From assembly GCA_964370395.1 (NCBI GenBank), contig CAYJIZ010000009.1, forward strand, positions 1-64,000: a stretch of 64,000 nt of DNA. The letters are read 5' to 3'. Origin of the DNA: JBGUVL01 sp964370395. GTDB lineage: Bacteria; Bacillota_I; Bacilli_A; Erysipelotrichales; Erysipelotrichaceae. The notes under the pieces are model-generated. The model made no database searches. It was not told the DNA's origin and worked only from the letters and a program-made list of their open reading frames with translations. The position numbers and the translations under genes were made by a program. Positions 22,659 through 31,326 of this stretch are shown one piece after another; within the stretch, counting starts at the first letter, position 1, and every line of letters begins with the position of its first letter.

Positions 22659-25274
22659 ATGAGAACGATATTAAATGCAAAATACGACCATCAAGAAATT
22701 GAAAGTAAGTATTATAAAGATTGGGTGAAGGAAGGGTATTTCACTGCGGGAGACGTAAGTAAGAAACCGTATTGTTTGGTGATTCCACCACCTAACGTAA
22801 CAGGAAAATTACATTTAGGACACGCTTGGGATACAACATTACAAGATATCGTAGCGCGTTACAAACGTCTGCAAGGTTTTGATGTACTTTGGTTATCCGG
22901 TATGGATCATGCTGGTATCGCAACACAAGCAAAAGTAGATGCGCGTTTAAAAGAAGAAGGAATTTCACGTTATGATATTGGGCGTGAAAAGTTTTTACAA
23001 CGTGCATGGGAATGGAAAGAAGAATACGCTTCGCACATTCGTGAACAATGGGCTACGATGGGATTGTCACTTGATTACAGCAGAGAGCGTTTTACGCTTG
23101 ATGATGGATTGAGCAAAGCGGTAAAGAAAGTATTTATCGACTTGTATAGCGATGGCTTAATTTACCAAGGGGAACGTATCATTAACTGGGATGTACAAGC
23201 CAAAACAGCACTTTCTAATATTGAAGTAATTCATAAAGAAGTAGAAGGAAAAATGTACTACTTCAAATACAAAGTAGAAGAAACGGGACAAGAGTTAATT
23301 ATTGCGACAACACGTCCTGAGACGATGTTTGCTGACCAAGCGATTTTTGTACATCCTGAAGATGCTCGTTACAAAGACATTATTGGTAAACATGCCATCA
23401 ATCCAGCGAATGGGGAAAGTTTACCTATTATGGCAGACGATTACATCGATATGGAATTTGGAACTGCGGTAATGAAATGTACTCCAGCACATGACCCAAA
23501 TGACTTTACATTAGCGAAAAAGTACAACTTGGCAATGCCAGTTTGTATGCATCCTGATGGAACGATGAATGCCCTTGCTCACAAATACGAGGGATTGGAT
23601 CGTTTTGCTTGTCGTAAACAATTGGTTGCTGATTTTGAAGCAGCAGGGGTTGTGGATCACATTGAAACACATATGCATATGGTTGGGCATTCAGAAAGAA
23701 CGGATGTTATCGTAGAGCCATACTTAAGTAAACAATGGTTTGTTAGAATGAAACCATTAGCAAAAGAAGTGTTGGATCACCAACAAAACGAAGAAGAAAA
23801 AATTAACTTTACACCAAAACGTTTTGAACACACGTTTAACACTTGGTTAGAAAACATTGAAGATTGGTGTATTTCTCGTCAATTATGGTGGGGACATCGA
23901 ATTCCTGCATGGTACCACAAGGAAACAGGGGAAATTTATGTAGGAGAGAGTGAACCTAGCGACAAAGAGAATTGGAACCAAGATGAAGATGTACTGGATA
24001 CATGGTTCTCTAGTGCACTTTGGCCTTTCTCAACATTAGGATGGCCTGAACAAACAGCTGACTTTGAACGTTATTATCCAAATGATACATTGGTAACAGG
24101 GTATGACATCATTTTCTTCTGGGTAGCACGTATGGCTTTCCAAGCACGTTATGCAACGAAATCACGTCCATTTAAAGATGTATTGATTCATGGTTTAGTG
24201 AGAGATTCACAAGGACGCAAAATGAGTAAATCATTAGGTAATGGTGTTGATCCAATTGATGTAGTGAGTGAATATGGGTGTGATGCACTTCGTTTCTTCT
24301 TAACGACTAATTCGACACCAGGACAAGATTTACGATTCATTGAAGAAAAAGTGGAAGCAAGTTCTAACTTTATCAATAAGATTTATAATGCTTCTAAGTT
24401 TGTGATTATGAATTTAGAAGAAGATTTTCAAGTTGAAAATATCGATTTAAGCAAAACGAGTATGATTGATAAATGGATTTTAAAACGTTTTAATGAGACG
24501 TTACAAAGCGTAAGTGCCAATATGGACAAATTTGAATTTGCCTTAGTTGGGAATGAACTTTACAGCTTTATTTGGGATGACTTCTGTAGTTGGTACATCG
24601 AGTTAAGTAAAGCGGGATTACAAAGTGATGATGCAAGTGTTGCGCTTGCTTCAAAATCAACATTATTAACGGTATTAACAGGAATTTTAAAAATGATTCA
24701 TCCGTTTATGCCATTCGTATCAGAAGAAATTTATTTGGCAATTCCACATCAACAAGCATCGATTAATTTAGAGAGTTGGCCACAAAGTGTACAAACTACG
24801 ATTAACGAGAGCGAAATGGATGAAGTGAAAATGCTAATTAGTTTAATTGGTGCGGTTCGTGAAATTAAACTTTCTTATAACTTGAAACCAAGTGCAGATG
24901 TAGAGGCAATTGTGAAAGATAGCGATGGAAAATGTATGGAAAGCATTCCTTTTGTGAATGCGATCTTAAATAAGATGTGCCATGCGAATTGGATAAACGA
25001 AGAGAAACAAGAAGAAATGGTAGTGAGACCAATTCATAATGGTTCGATTTCGATTGCTTTGGCTTCCTTGATTAATGTGGAAGAAGAGAAAATCAAATTG
25101 ACAAAAGAGTTGGAAAAATTAGCGCAAGAAATCAAACGTGGGGAAGGTATGTTAGCAAATCCAAACTTCACAAATAAAGCACCAGAAGCAAAAGTAAATG
25201 CGGAAAAAGAAAAATTAGAAGGGTATCGTTCACAATATAAAATTGTGGAAGAGCGCCTATCACAGTTGAAATAA
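22659..25274 (+). CDS. valS: Valyl-tRNA synthetase
   Basis: This 871-residue class I enzyme charges tRNA-Val. The HIGH motif is HLGH in PPPNVTGKLHLGHAWD and the KMSKS motif is GRKMSKSLGNG. The editing domain, the anticodon-binding region and a C-terminal coiled coil (EEEKIKLTKELEKLAQEIK) are all present. Length is normal for ValRS. The start at 22659 has an AGGAGG ribosome binding site; an in-frame ATG at 22641 lies in the terminator tail and is rejected. Expression is controlled by the T-box upstream. It is a single-gene unit with its own terminator. Confidence 0.98.
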   Translation: MRTILNAKYDHQEIESKYYKDWVKEGYFTAGDVSKKPYCLVIPPPNVTGKLHLGHAWDTTLQDIVARYKRLQGFDVLWLSGMDHAGIATQAKVDARLKEEGISRYDIGREKFLQRAWEWKEEYASHIREQWATMGLSLDYSRERFTLDDGLSKAVKKVFIDLYSDGLIYQGERIINWDVQAKTALSNIEVIHKEVEGKMYYFKYKVEETGQELIIATTRPETMFADQAIFVHPEDARYKDIIGKHAINPANGESLPIMADDYIDMEFGTAVMKCTPAHDPNDFTLAKKYNLAMPVCMHPDGTMNALAHKYEGLDRFACRKQLVADFEAAGVVDHIETHMHMVGHSERTDVIVEPYLSKQWFVRMKPLAKEVLDHQQNEEEKINFTPKRFEHTFNTWLENIEDWCISRQLWWGHRIPAWYHKETGEIYVGESEPSDKENWNQDEDVLDTWFSSALWPFSTLGWPEQTADFERYYPNDTLVTGYDIIFFWVARMAFQARYATKSRPFKDVLIHGLVRDSQGRKMSKSLGNGVDPIDVVSEYGCDALRFFLTTNSTPGQDLRFIEEKVEASSNFINKIYNASKFVIMNLEEDFQVENIDLSKTSMIDKWILKRFNETLQSVSANMDKFEFALVGNELYSFIWDDFCSWYIELSKAGLQSDDASVALASKSTLLTVLTGILKMIHPFMPFVSEEIYLAIPHQQASINLESWPQSVQTTINESEMDEVKMLISLIGAVREIKLSYNLKPSADVEAIVKDSDGKCMESIPFVNAILNKMCHANWINEEKQEEMVVRPIHNGSISIALASLINVEEEKIKLTKELEKLAQEIKRGEGMLANPNFTNKAPEAKVNAEKEKLEGYRSQYKIVEERLSQLK

Positions 25275-25280
25275 AAGAAG

Positions 25281-25313
25281 AGCGTGAGTCAGAAATGATT
25301 TCACGCTTTTTTT
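25281..25313 (+). terminator. Terminator of valS
   Basis: AGCGTGA pairs with TCACGCT, with an inner TCA-GAAA-TGA stem, followed by seven Ts, shortly after the valS stop. Confidence 0.87.
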
Positions 25314-25371
25314 GTATTCTAGCAAAGAGGTAACTAGTGAAAAAAATAACTTGTTGCACATAAAATAATGA

Positions 25372-25400
25372 TGGAAAAAAGTTACTAATAAAGGTATAAT
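25372..25400 (+). promoter_or_regulatory. Promoter of ppdK
   Basis: TATAAT (25395-25400) is preceded, 17 bases upstream, by a weak -35 element TGGAAA (25372-25377). A cre site follows directly downstream. Confidence 0.6.
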
Positions 25401-25411
25401 ATAACTAATAG

Positions 25412-25427
25412 ATGTAAGCGATTACAC
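25412..25427. promoter_or_regulatory. Probable CcpA-binding cre site upstream of ppdK
   Basis: ATGTAAGCGATTACAC matches the cre consensus WTGNAANCGNWNNCAW at every position but the last and contains the palindrome TGTAA-GCGA-TTACA. It lies about 5-20 bases after the likely transcription start, a position where CcpA blocks elongation. Regulation by CcpA is inferred. Confidence 0.72.
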
Positions 25428-25442
25428 AAAGGAGGTATCACT

Positions 25443-28070
25443 ATGGGTGAGAAATTTGTTTACAATTTTAATGAGGGTAATGGCTCCATGAAAGAATTGC
25501 TAGGAGGAAAAGGGGCTAACCTAGCAGAAATGATCAATTTAGGAATGCCTGTTCCTTATGGTTTTACTGTTACAACACAAGCTTGTAACAAGTATTATGA
25601 AGACAATGCTGTCATTAATGCAGATATTGTCGCAGAAATTATGCAACACTTAAGTGATTTGGAAGAAAGTTCAGGAAAGAAATTTGGGGATCCTAACAAT
25701 CCATTATTAGTATCTGTTCGTTCTGGTGCTCGTGCGAGTATGCCAGGGATGATGGATACGATTCTTAACTTAGGGTTAAATGATGAAGTGGTGGAAGGAT
25801 TAGCGCAATTAACGGGTAATCCACGTTTCGCATACGATAGCTATCGTCGTTTTATTCAAATGTTTGCAGACGTAGTAATGGGATTAAGCAAAGCAAAATT
25901 TGAAACAGTAATCGATGATATTAAAGCAGAGAAAAAAGTAAAATTGGATACGGATTTGAATACGGATGATTTACGTGAAATGGTAAAACGTTTTAAAGCG
26001 TTCTATCATGCACAATTACACGAAGATTTCCCAACGGATCCAAAAGAACAATTAATTAAATCAGTGGAAGCGGTATTTAAGTCTTGGGAAAACTCAAGAG
26101 CGATTTACTATCGTAAAATTCATGACATTCCATCTTCATGGGGTACGGCAGTTAACGTACAAATGATGGTATTTGGAAACATGGGTGAAACAAGTGGTAC
26201 TGGAGTTGCCTTTACACGTAACCCAAGTACTGGTGAAAACAAACTATATGGTGAGTTCTTGATGAACGCACAAGGGGAAGATGTTGTTGCGGGTGTACGT
26301 ACACCACAAACAATTGATAAACTAAAAGAAATTATGCCTGCGGCATATGATCAATTTGTGGAAATCACAAAACGTTTGGAAGAACATTACCGTGATATGC
26401 AAGATATGGAGTTTACAATTGAAAATGAAAAACTATATATGTTGCAAACAAGAAATGGGAAACGTACGGCTTCGGCAGCGTTAAAAATTGCTTGTGATTT
26501 AGTGAATGAAAAACTATTGAGCAAAGAAGAAGCAGTATTGATGGTAGATCCAAAACAATTGGATGCATTATTGCACCCTACCTTTGATGGATCAGCATTG
26601 AAAAATGCACAAATTATTGCCCAAGGTCTTCCTGCTTCACCAGGAGCAGCAACAGGACAAGTTGTGTTTAATGCAGAGGATGCAATTGCGTATGCTGCAG
26701 AAGGACACCGCGTGATTTTGGTTCGTTTGGAAACATCACCAGAAGATATCGAAGGGATGGCAGCATCACAAGGTATTCTAACGGTTCGTGGAGGAATGAC
26801 TAGCCATGCTGCTGTAGTAGCGCGTGGAATGGGAATTTGTTGTGTATCAGGATGTGGTGATATTAAAATTAATGAAGAAACAAAAACATTCAGAGTGAAT
26901 GGTGCTATCTTCAAAGAATACGATTACATCTCTTTGGATGGAGGAACAGGAAATGTGTACGGAGAAGAAATTCGTACGGTACCTGCTACCATTACGGGAG
27001 ACTTTGAAACATTCATGTCTTGGGCAGATGAGTTTAGAACATTAAAAGTGAGAACGAATGCAGATACACCAAGAGATGCAAAACAAGCAGTACAATTTGG
27101 AGCGGAAGGAATTGGACTAGTTCGTACAGAACATATGTTCTTTGAAGGAGAACGTATCAAAGCGATCCGTGAAATGATTGTTTCGAAAACAGTGGAACAA
27201 CGCGAACGTGCATTAGCGAAATTATTGCCGATGCAACGTGGAGACTTTGAAGGAATTTATGAAGCGATGAAAGGATTACCGGTAACGATTCGTTACTTGG
27301 ACCCACCTCTTCACGAGTTCTTGCCAACGTCTAGTTACGATATTACTACACTAGCAAAAGATATGAATATGAACTTAGATGAATTAAAAGGAATTATTCA
27401 AAGCTTGCATGAATTTAACCCAATGATGGGACACCGTGGATGTCGTTTGGCAATTTCTTATCCAGAAATCGCGAGAATGCAAACACGTGCCGTGATTGAA
27501 GCAGCAATTAATGTCAATGAAAAATTCCCAGAATACAATGTGTCACCTGAGATTATGATTCCATTGGTAGGAGATGTTGCGGAGTTAGCTTACGTGAAAA
27601 AAGTAGTATGTGAAGTAGCAGATGAAATCATTGCGGAAAGAAAAGCGAATTTAACTTACCATGTTGGTACGATGATTGAAATTCCAAGAGCAGCATTAAT
27701 GGCGGATGAAGTTGCCAAAGAAGCGGAATTCTTCTCATTTGGAACAAATGATTTAACACAAATGACATTTGGATTCTCAAGAGATGATGCTGGTGGATTC
27801 TTACAAGATTACTATGATAAAAAAGTATACGAACAAGATCCATTTGCTCGTTTAGACCAAAATGGTGTTGGGCAACTAGTGAAATTGGCTTGTGAATTAG
27901 GAAGAAAAACACGTCCTGATATTAAATTAGGAATCTGTGGAGAACATGGAGGAGATCCAAGTTCGATTGAATTCTGTCATAGAGTAGGGTTGAACTATGT
28001 ATCATGTTCGCCTTACCGTGTACCGATTGCTCGTTTGGCAGCAGCGCAAGCAGCAATTAAAAACAAATAA
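25443..28070 (+). CDS. ppdK: Pyruvate, phosphate dikinase
   Basis: This 875-residue enzyme interconverts pyruvate, ATP and phosphate with PEP, AMP and PPi. The N-terminal ATP-grasp region starts at LGGKGANLAEM. The swivelling domain carries the catalytic histidine in GGMTSHAAVVARGMG, and the C-terminal TIM barrel ends with CGEHGGDPSS and its active-site cysteine. Length is typical. In anaerobic Firmicutes it usually serves as a PPi-saving pyruvate kinase or for PEP synthesis. No PPDK regulatory protein gene is adjacent. A GGAGG ribosome binding site precedes the ATG, and a probable cre site lies in the leader. Confidence 0.98.
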   Translation: MGEKFVYNFNEGNGSMKELLGGKGANLAEMINLGMPVPYGFTVTTQACNKYYEDNAVINADIVAEIMQHLSDLEESSGKKFGDPNNPLLVSVRSGARASMPGMMDTILNLGLNDEVVEGLAQLTGNPRFAYDSYRRFIQMFADVVMGLSKAKFETVIDDIKAEKKVKLDTDLNTDDLREMVKRFKAFYHAQLHEDFPTDPKEQLIKSVEAVFKSWENSRAIYYRKIHDIPSSWGTAVNVQMMVFGNMGETSGTGVAFTRNPSTGENKLYGEFLMNAQGEDVVAGVRTPQTIDKLKEIMPAAYDQFVEITKRLEEHYRDMQDMEFTIENEKLYMLQTRNGKRTASAALKIACDLVNEKLLSKEEAVLMVDPKQLDALLHPTFDGSALKNAQIIAQGLPASPGAATGQVVFNAEDAIAYAAEGHRVILVRLETSPEDIEGMAASQGILTVRGGMTSHAAVVARGMGICCVSGCGDIKINEETKTFRVNGAIFKEYDYISLDGGTGNVYGEEIRTVPATITGDFETFMSWADEFRTLKVRTNADTPRDAKQAVQFGAEGIGLVRTEHMFFEGERIKAIREMIVSKTVEQRERALAKLLPMQRGDFEGIYEAMKGLPVTIRYLDPPLHEFLPTSSYDITTLAKDMNMNLDELKGIIQSLHEFNPMMGHRGCRLAISYPEIARMQTRAVIEAAINVNEKFPEYNVSPEIMIPLVGDVAELAYVKKVVCEVADEIIAERKANLTYHVGTMIEIPRAALMADEVAKEAEFFSFGTNDLTQMTFGFSRDDAGGFLQDYYDKKVYEQDPFARLDQNGVGQLVKLACELGRKTRPDIKLGICGEHGGDPSSIEFCHRVGLNYVSCSPYRVPIARLAAAQAAIKNK

Positions 28071-28079
28071 AAAGGAAAG

Positions 28080-28110
28080 GATGTAGCGTTTTGTCGCTGC
28101 ATCTTTTTTT
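28080..28110 (+). terminator. Terminator of ppdK
   Basis: GATGTAGCG pairs with CGCTGCATC (one G-T pair) and is followed by seven Ts. Confidence 0.88.
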
Positions 28111-28158
28111 GTGGTTAGCAAAAACAATTTGAAAATGTTGAAAATAATTGGTTTTTAG

Positions 28159-28186
28159 TTGCGTTTTCACTGTTTTGCTTTAAAAT
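28159..28186 (+). promoter_or_regulatory. Promoter of the RmlD-like/symporter operon
   Basis: TTGCGT (28159-28164) and TAAAAT (28181-28186) are separated by 16 bases. This places transcription start near 28193, just before the folded leader. Confidence 0.55.
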
Positions 28187-28202
28187 AGTAATGTATTGAT
28201 GA

Positions 28203-28251
28203 AAGCAAATATCGCCATTGGTGCCCAAATGACACCTTTTTTTATTTGCTT
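28203..28251 (+). promoter_or_regulatory. Structured leader with attenuator-like hairpins
   Basis: A perfect 9-bp outer stem (28203-28211 with 28243-28251, AAGCAAATA/TATTTGCTT) encloses two hairpins that cannot form together. One is CATTGG with CAAATG; the other is GGTG (28220-28223) with CACC (28233-28236), followed by seven Ts. It fills most of the about 74-nt leader and ends just before the ribosome binding site. No known riboswitch class is recognised, so it is an attenuator candidate only. Confidence 0.45.
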
Positions 28252-28266
28252 AGAAGGGAGTTTTAT

Positions 28267-29121
28267 ATGAATGAATTGAAAATTTGGATAAGTGGAGCAA
28301 GTGGTAGCATCGGAAAAAGTTTAGCTACTTACTTTGAAAATGAGGGATATACGATTTTAGGAACAGATGTAGAAGTGGATGTAACCGACTTAGAAGTAGT
28401 CATGCAATATGCACAAAGACATCGCCCAGATGTGATGATTAATGCAGCGGCGATGACAGGATTTTCGAGCTGTGAAGAAAATCCTCTACAAGCGTATAAA
28501 GTGAATGCGTTAGGAGCGCGTAATATGGCTGCGGCAGCACATCGTATTCAAGCAAAGTTGATTCATCTATCTAGTGATGATGTTTTTGATGGAACAACAC
28601 AACAGATGTTGAATGAGTTTGCTACGCCAACGCCTTCTACGGTATATGGGAAGTCGAAATTAGCTGGGGAACAGATGATTCGTGAACTTTATACACGTCA
28701 TTTAATCATCCGTAGTTCTTGGATTTATGACTTTTCGAAAGCGAATTTTTTAGCGAATATTTTTGCGAAAGTAAAGGCAGGCGATACTGTTGAAGTATGT
28801 GGGACACAATACAGTTCACCAACTTCTGTTCTTGCGTTTACACAATTGTTGCATAAATTGATGGTAAGCAATGAATACGGGGTATTCCACGCTTCTTGTG
28901 AAGGACAATGTTCACGTTATGAATTTGTGGTGGAAGCTTTGCGTTTGGCTCAATTAGACACAAGTTTAGTGAAAGAAACAAACGATAATAAATATGGGCA
29001 AACGGGTCATATTATTTTAGATAACTTGATGTTGAAGATGACGGGTATTGGTAGTATGCCTTCTTGGCAAGAAGAGTTAAAAGACTTTATGGAGAAACAA
29101 GGAGGAGTATTGAATGGGTAA
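28267..29121 (+). CDS. RmlD-like NAD(P)-dependent sugar-nucleotide reductase
   Basis: This 284-residue protein is a short-chain, extended-type dehydrogenase of the dTDP-4-dehydrorhamnose reductase family. The nucleotide-binding loop is GASGSIGKS near the N-terminus and the YxxxK motif is in STVYGKSKLAGE. It is alone, without rmlA, rmlB or rmlC, so its substrate may not be dTDP-sugar. The start at 28267 has a GGGAG ribosome binding site; an earlier in-frame start at 28246 lies in the leader hairpin. The gene overlaps the symporter by eight bases, an unusual partnership. Confidence 0.85.
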   Translation: MNELKIWISGASGSIGKSLATYFENEGYTILGTDVEVDVTDLEVVMQYAQRHRPDVMINAAAMTGFSSCEENPLQAYKVNALGARNMAAAAHRIQAKLIHLSSDDVFDGTTQQMLNEFATPTPSTVYGKSKLAGEQMIRELYTRHLIIRSSWIYDFSKANFLANIFAKVKAGDTVEVCGTQYSSPTSVLAFTQLLHKLMVSNEYGVFHASCEGQCSRYEFVVEALRLAQLDTSLVKETNDNKYGQTGHIILDNLMLKMTGIGSMPSWQEELKDFMEKQGGVLNG

Positions 29122-30388
29122 AAAGAAAAAAATAGGACTGACGACAAAAATCTTCATTGCGTTATTAGCAGGAGCGATTGTGGGAGCCATTATGTATTTT
29201 GTTCCAGCAAATGAAATCAAAGATGAAGTAATCGTGAATGGGCTTTTTTATGTAGTTGGGAATGGTTTCATTCGTTTGATGCAAATGCTTGTGGTTCCAC
29301 TAGTATTTATTTCCATCGTATGTGGAAGTGCAGCCATCGGTGATACAAAAACATTAGGTAAAGTAGGAGTCAAAACAATCTTATTTTACTTACTTACTAC
29401 AGCATTAGCAGTAGGTGCTGCGATTATGGTAGCGAATTTCATCAATCCTGGAATCGGCGTGGCGATGAAAGAGATGGTGAGCAGTGGGACAAGTGCTCCT
29501 GCTGAAACAACGAGTATGGTTGATACGTTATTAAACATTATTCCTAGCAATCCCTTTGCATCATTATCTGGTGGTGTGATGTTACAGGTGATTTTCTTTG
29601 CGATGTTACTAGGAATTATTTTAGCGAAATTAGGAGAAAGAGTAGAACTAGTAAGTAACTTCTTTAATCAATGCAATGCGATTATGATGGAGATGACTAG
29701 TATTGTAATGAAGGTAGCACCATTTGGTGTGTTCTGTTTGATTGCGAAAACGTTTGCGACATTAGGTTTTGATATGTTTGTACCGATGTTGAAATACATG
29801 AGTAGTGTTGTTTTGGCTTTAGGATTGCAGTGTTTTGTTATTTATATGATTTTATTAAAATTGTTTACAGGATTGAATCCGATACGTTTTATTAAAAAGT
29901 ATTTACCTGTAATGGGATTTGCGTTTTCAACTGCAACGAGTAATGCGACAATTCCTTTGTCGATTGATACATTAGAACGTAAAATGGGAGTCTCCAAACG
30001 TATTTCTTCTTTTACAATTCCTTTGGGTGCAACGATTAACATGGATGGAACAGCGATTATGCAAGGTGTTGCCGTTGTGTTTACTGCACAATTATTTGGG
30101 ATTCCATTGGGTGTTGGGGAATACCTTACGGTTATCGCAACCGCAACCTTAGCTTCTATTGGAACAGCAGGGGTACCAGGAGTAGGTTTGATTACTTTAT
30201 CTATGGTGTTTGCTTCCATTGGTTTACCAGTAGAAGGGATTGGTTACATTATGGGAATTGATCGTATTTTAGATATGTTACGTACTGCTGTCAACATTAC
30301 AGGGGATGCGGTTTGTACGACAATTGTAGCGCAACAAAGTAACGAGTTAGACAAAGAAGTGTTTGCTCGTGATGTGGAGTTAGATTGA
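29114..30388 (+). CDS. Dicarboxylate/amino acid:cation symporter (DAACS family)
   Basis: This 424-residue membrane protein belongs to the GltP/GltT/SstT family. It carries a serine-rich stretch near FSTATSNATIPLS, the NMDGTA motif of transmembrane segment 7, and the GIDRILDMLRTAVN segment near the end. It imports glutamate, aspartate, C4-dicarboxylates or serine/threonine with Na+ or H+. Which substrate is used cannot be decided here. It is the second gene of the operon with the RmlD-like reductase, and its start overlaps that gene. A rubredoxin gene follows. Confidence 0.93.
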   Translation: MGKKKKIGLTTKIFIALLAGAIVGAIMYFVPANEIKDEVIVNGLFYVVGNGFIRLMQMLVVPLVFISIVCGSAAIGDTKTLGKVGVKTILFYLLTTALAVGAAIMVANFINPGIGVAMKEMVSSGTSAPAETTSMVDTLLNIIPSNPFASLSGGVMLQVIFFAMLLGIILAKLGERVELVSNFFNQCNAIMMEMTSIVMKVAPFGVFCLIAKTFATLGFDMFVPMLKYMSSVVLALGLQCFVIYMILLKLFTGLNPIRFIKKYLPVMGFAFSTATSNATIPLSIDTLERKMGVSKRISSFTIPLGATINMDGTAIMQGVAVVFTAQLFGIPLGVGEYLTVIATATLASIGTAGVPGVGLITLSMVFASIGLPVEGIGYIMGIDRILDMLRTAVNITGDAVCTTIVAQQSNELDKEVFARDVELD

Positions 30389-30459
30389 TAAAAGCATTTA
30401 AGTAGGCATTGAAATTAAGTCATGGTACAATGAAACTAGATTTTGAAAGGAGTAATAAC

Positions 30460-30618
30460 ATGGCGAAATATGTATGTGATATTTGCGAGTGGGAATACGA
30501 TGAGGAACAAGGTGTGCCTAGCTTAGGTATTGAACCTGGGACTAAATGGGAAGACCTTCCAGAAGATTTTGTATGTCCATTGTGTAAACAAGGAAAGCAA
30601 GTATTTTCAAAATTATAA
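30460..30618 (+). CDS. Rubredoxin
   Basis: This 52-residue protein is a rubredoxin. Two CxxC knuckles (CDIC and CPLC) bind one iron, and the family segment PGTKWEDLPEDFVCPLC is present. It is a small electron carrier that commonly donates to flavodiiron oxygen reductases and superoxide-detoxifying enzymes; a flavodiiron gene is at 12406-13611. The ATG at 30460 follows a GAAAGGAG site. An upstream in-frame start at 30409 would add a nonconserved tail and is rejected. It ends in a strong terminator. Confidence 0.96.
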   Translation: MAKYVCDICEWEYDEEQGVPSLGIEPGTKWEDLPEDFVCPLCKQGKQVFSKL

Positions 30619-30628
30619 AATGATAATG

Positions 30629-30660
30629 AAAGAGGAAGGCAATTACGCTTTCCTCTTTTT
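30629..30660 (+). terminator. Terminator of rubredoxin
   Basis: AAAGAGGAAGGC pairs with GCTTTCCTCTTT (one G-T pair) around an AATTAC loop, followed by Ts. Confidence 0.88.
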
Positions 30661-30720
30661 TACTTTGCTATCTTTTTTAGATGAGGTATTATGATTGTAT
30701 CGATTCAAGTAAAAAAAGAA

Positions 30721-30962
30721 ATGATTATGGTAAGTCCTTATTTAATGTTTGATGGTAATTGCGAAGAAGCATAGGCAGTCATTTCTGGAATGGCTATTTG
30801 TGCTGTGTTACCATCACGAAAAGCGATCGAAGAAGTTTCTGTGAAGCTTTCAGTTGGTGGTACTCTTGTGCAGCCTTTTACACCACATCCCGTACCGCAT
30901 GAAAAGAGGGGGGAGTTGAAGTGCTTGATAAATTTGGTTTTACTTGGTACTTGAGTACATAA
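30721..30962 (+). pseudogene. Decayed PhnB-like (VOC/glyoxalase-fold) gene
   Basis: The start reads MIMVSPYLMFDGNCEEA and then meets a TAG, matching the N-terminus of PhnB/YjdN-like VOC proteins (PYLMFDGNCEEAL). In the same frame, EVSVKLSVGGTLVQPF matches the family's central segment. A frameshift then leads to DKFGFTWYLST and a stop, the family C-terminus. Compared with an intact protein of about 140 residues, a large internal part is lost. With an in-frame stop, a deletion and a frameshift, this is a pseudogene. It explains most of the gap between rubredoxin and pheS. Confidence 0.8.
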
Positions 30963-30998
30963 AAACAGGTTTATCTAATAATGACTAACCTATTTTTA
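30961..30998 (+). terminator. Terminator-like hairpin after the PhnB pseudogene
   Basis: AGGTT pairs with AACCT, flanked by AAAAA on the left and TTTTT on the right, with a 15-nt loop. It directly follows the pseudogene's last stop, so it may be the old gene's terminator. Confidence 0.45.
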
Positions 30999-31053
30999 TC
31001 AAATGTTTAAATGGTACTTGTTTTTTATAATTACGATATATTTTCAGTTAGTG

Positions 31054-31082
31054 TTGAAAAAAGCAATAATATTCATTATAAT
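31054..31082 (+). promoter_or_regulatory. Promoter of T-box-pheST
   Basis: TTGAAA (31054-31059) and TATAAT (31077-31082) are separated by exactly 17 bases, placing the start of the T-box leader near 31089. Confidence 0.85.
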
Positions 31083-31087
31083 AAAGA

Positions 31088-31306
31088 AGTTACAACACGT
31101 TGATCAAAAGTAGTAGTAAATTGTCCTTTCTTTTAGGGAGATACACTCATAGACTGTAAGGTGTATTAAGAAAGCATTTATGAATTCATTTGTGAGTGAG
31201 ACTAATCCTCTCCCGTTTCAAACGGTTATCATGAAATTAAGTGTGTCGCAAGATGAAATAGGATGGTACCGCGTATTTTACGTTCCTATGCTTGTGCTTT
31301 TTTTTT
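31088..31306 (+). ncRNA. T-box riboswitch leader of pheST
   Basis: The core ATGGTACCGCG lies at 31263-31273, and a TTC codon after TGAA at 31185-31187 is the likely phenylalanine specifier. A CCGTT-TCA-AACGG hairpin (around 31213-31225) fits stem III. The terminator form pairs CGCAAG with CTTGTG and ATAGGA (31258-31263) with TCCTAT (31284-31289) and ends in nine Ts (31298-31306). It is the alternative to the antiterminator. An open frame running through this region is not a real pheS extension. Confidence 0.88.
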
Positions 31307-31326
31307 GGCAGAAAGGACTGAACGAT

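Noticed and set aside
26387..26914. 175-residue open frame on the minus strand inside ppdK
   Set aside because: It is a shadow of the ppdK coding sequence in another frame, with no ribosome binding site or recognisable domain.
28193..28266. Known riboswitch class (fluoride, preQ1 or guanidine) in the leader of the RmlD-like gene
   Set aside because: The conserved core bases of these classes are not present; only a generic alternative-hairpin structure is supported.
31180..31326. N-terminal extension of PheS from an ATG at 31180
   Set aside because: The stretch lies in the T-box leader, including its specifier and terminator, and the conserved PheS start with a ribosome binding site is at 31327.
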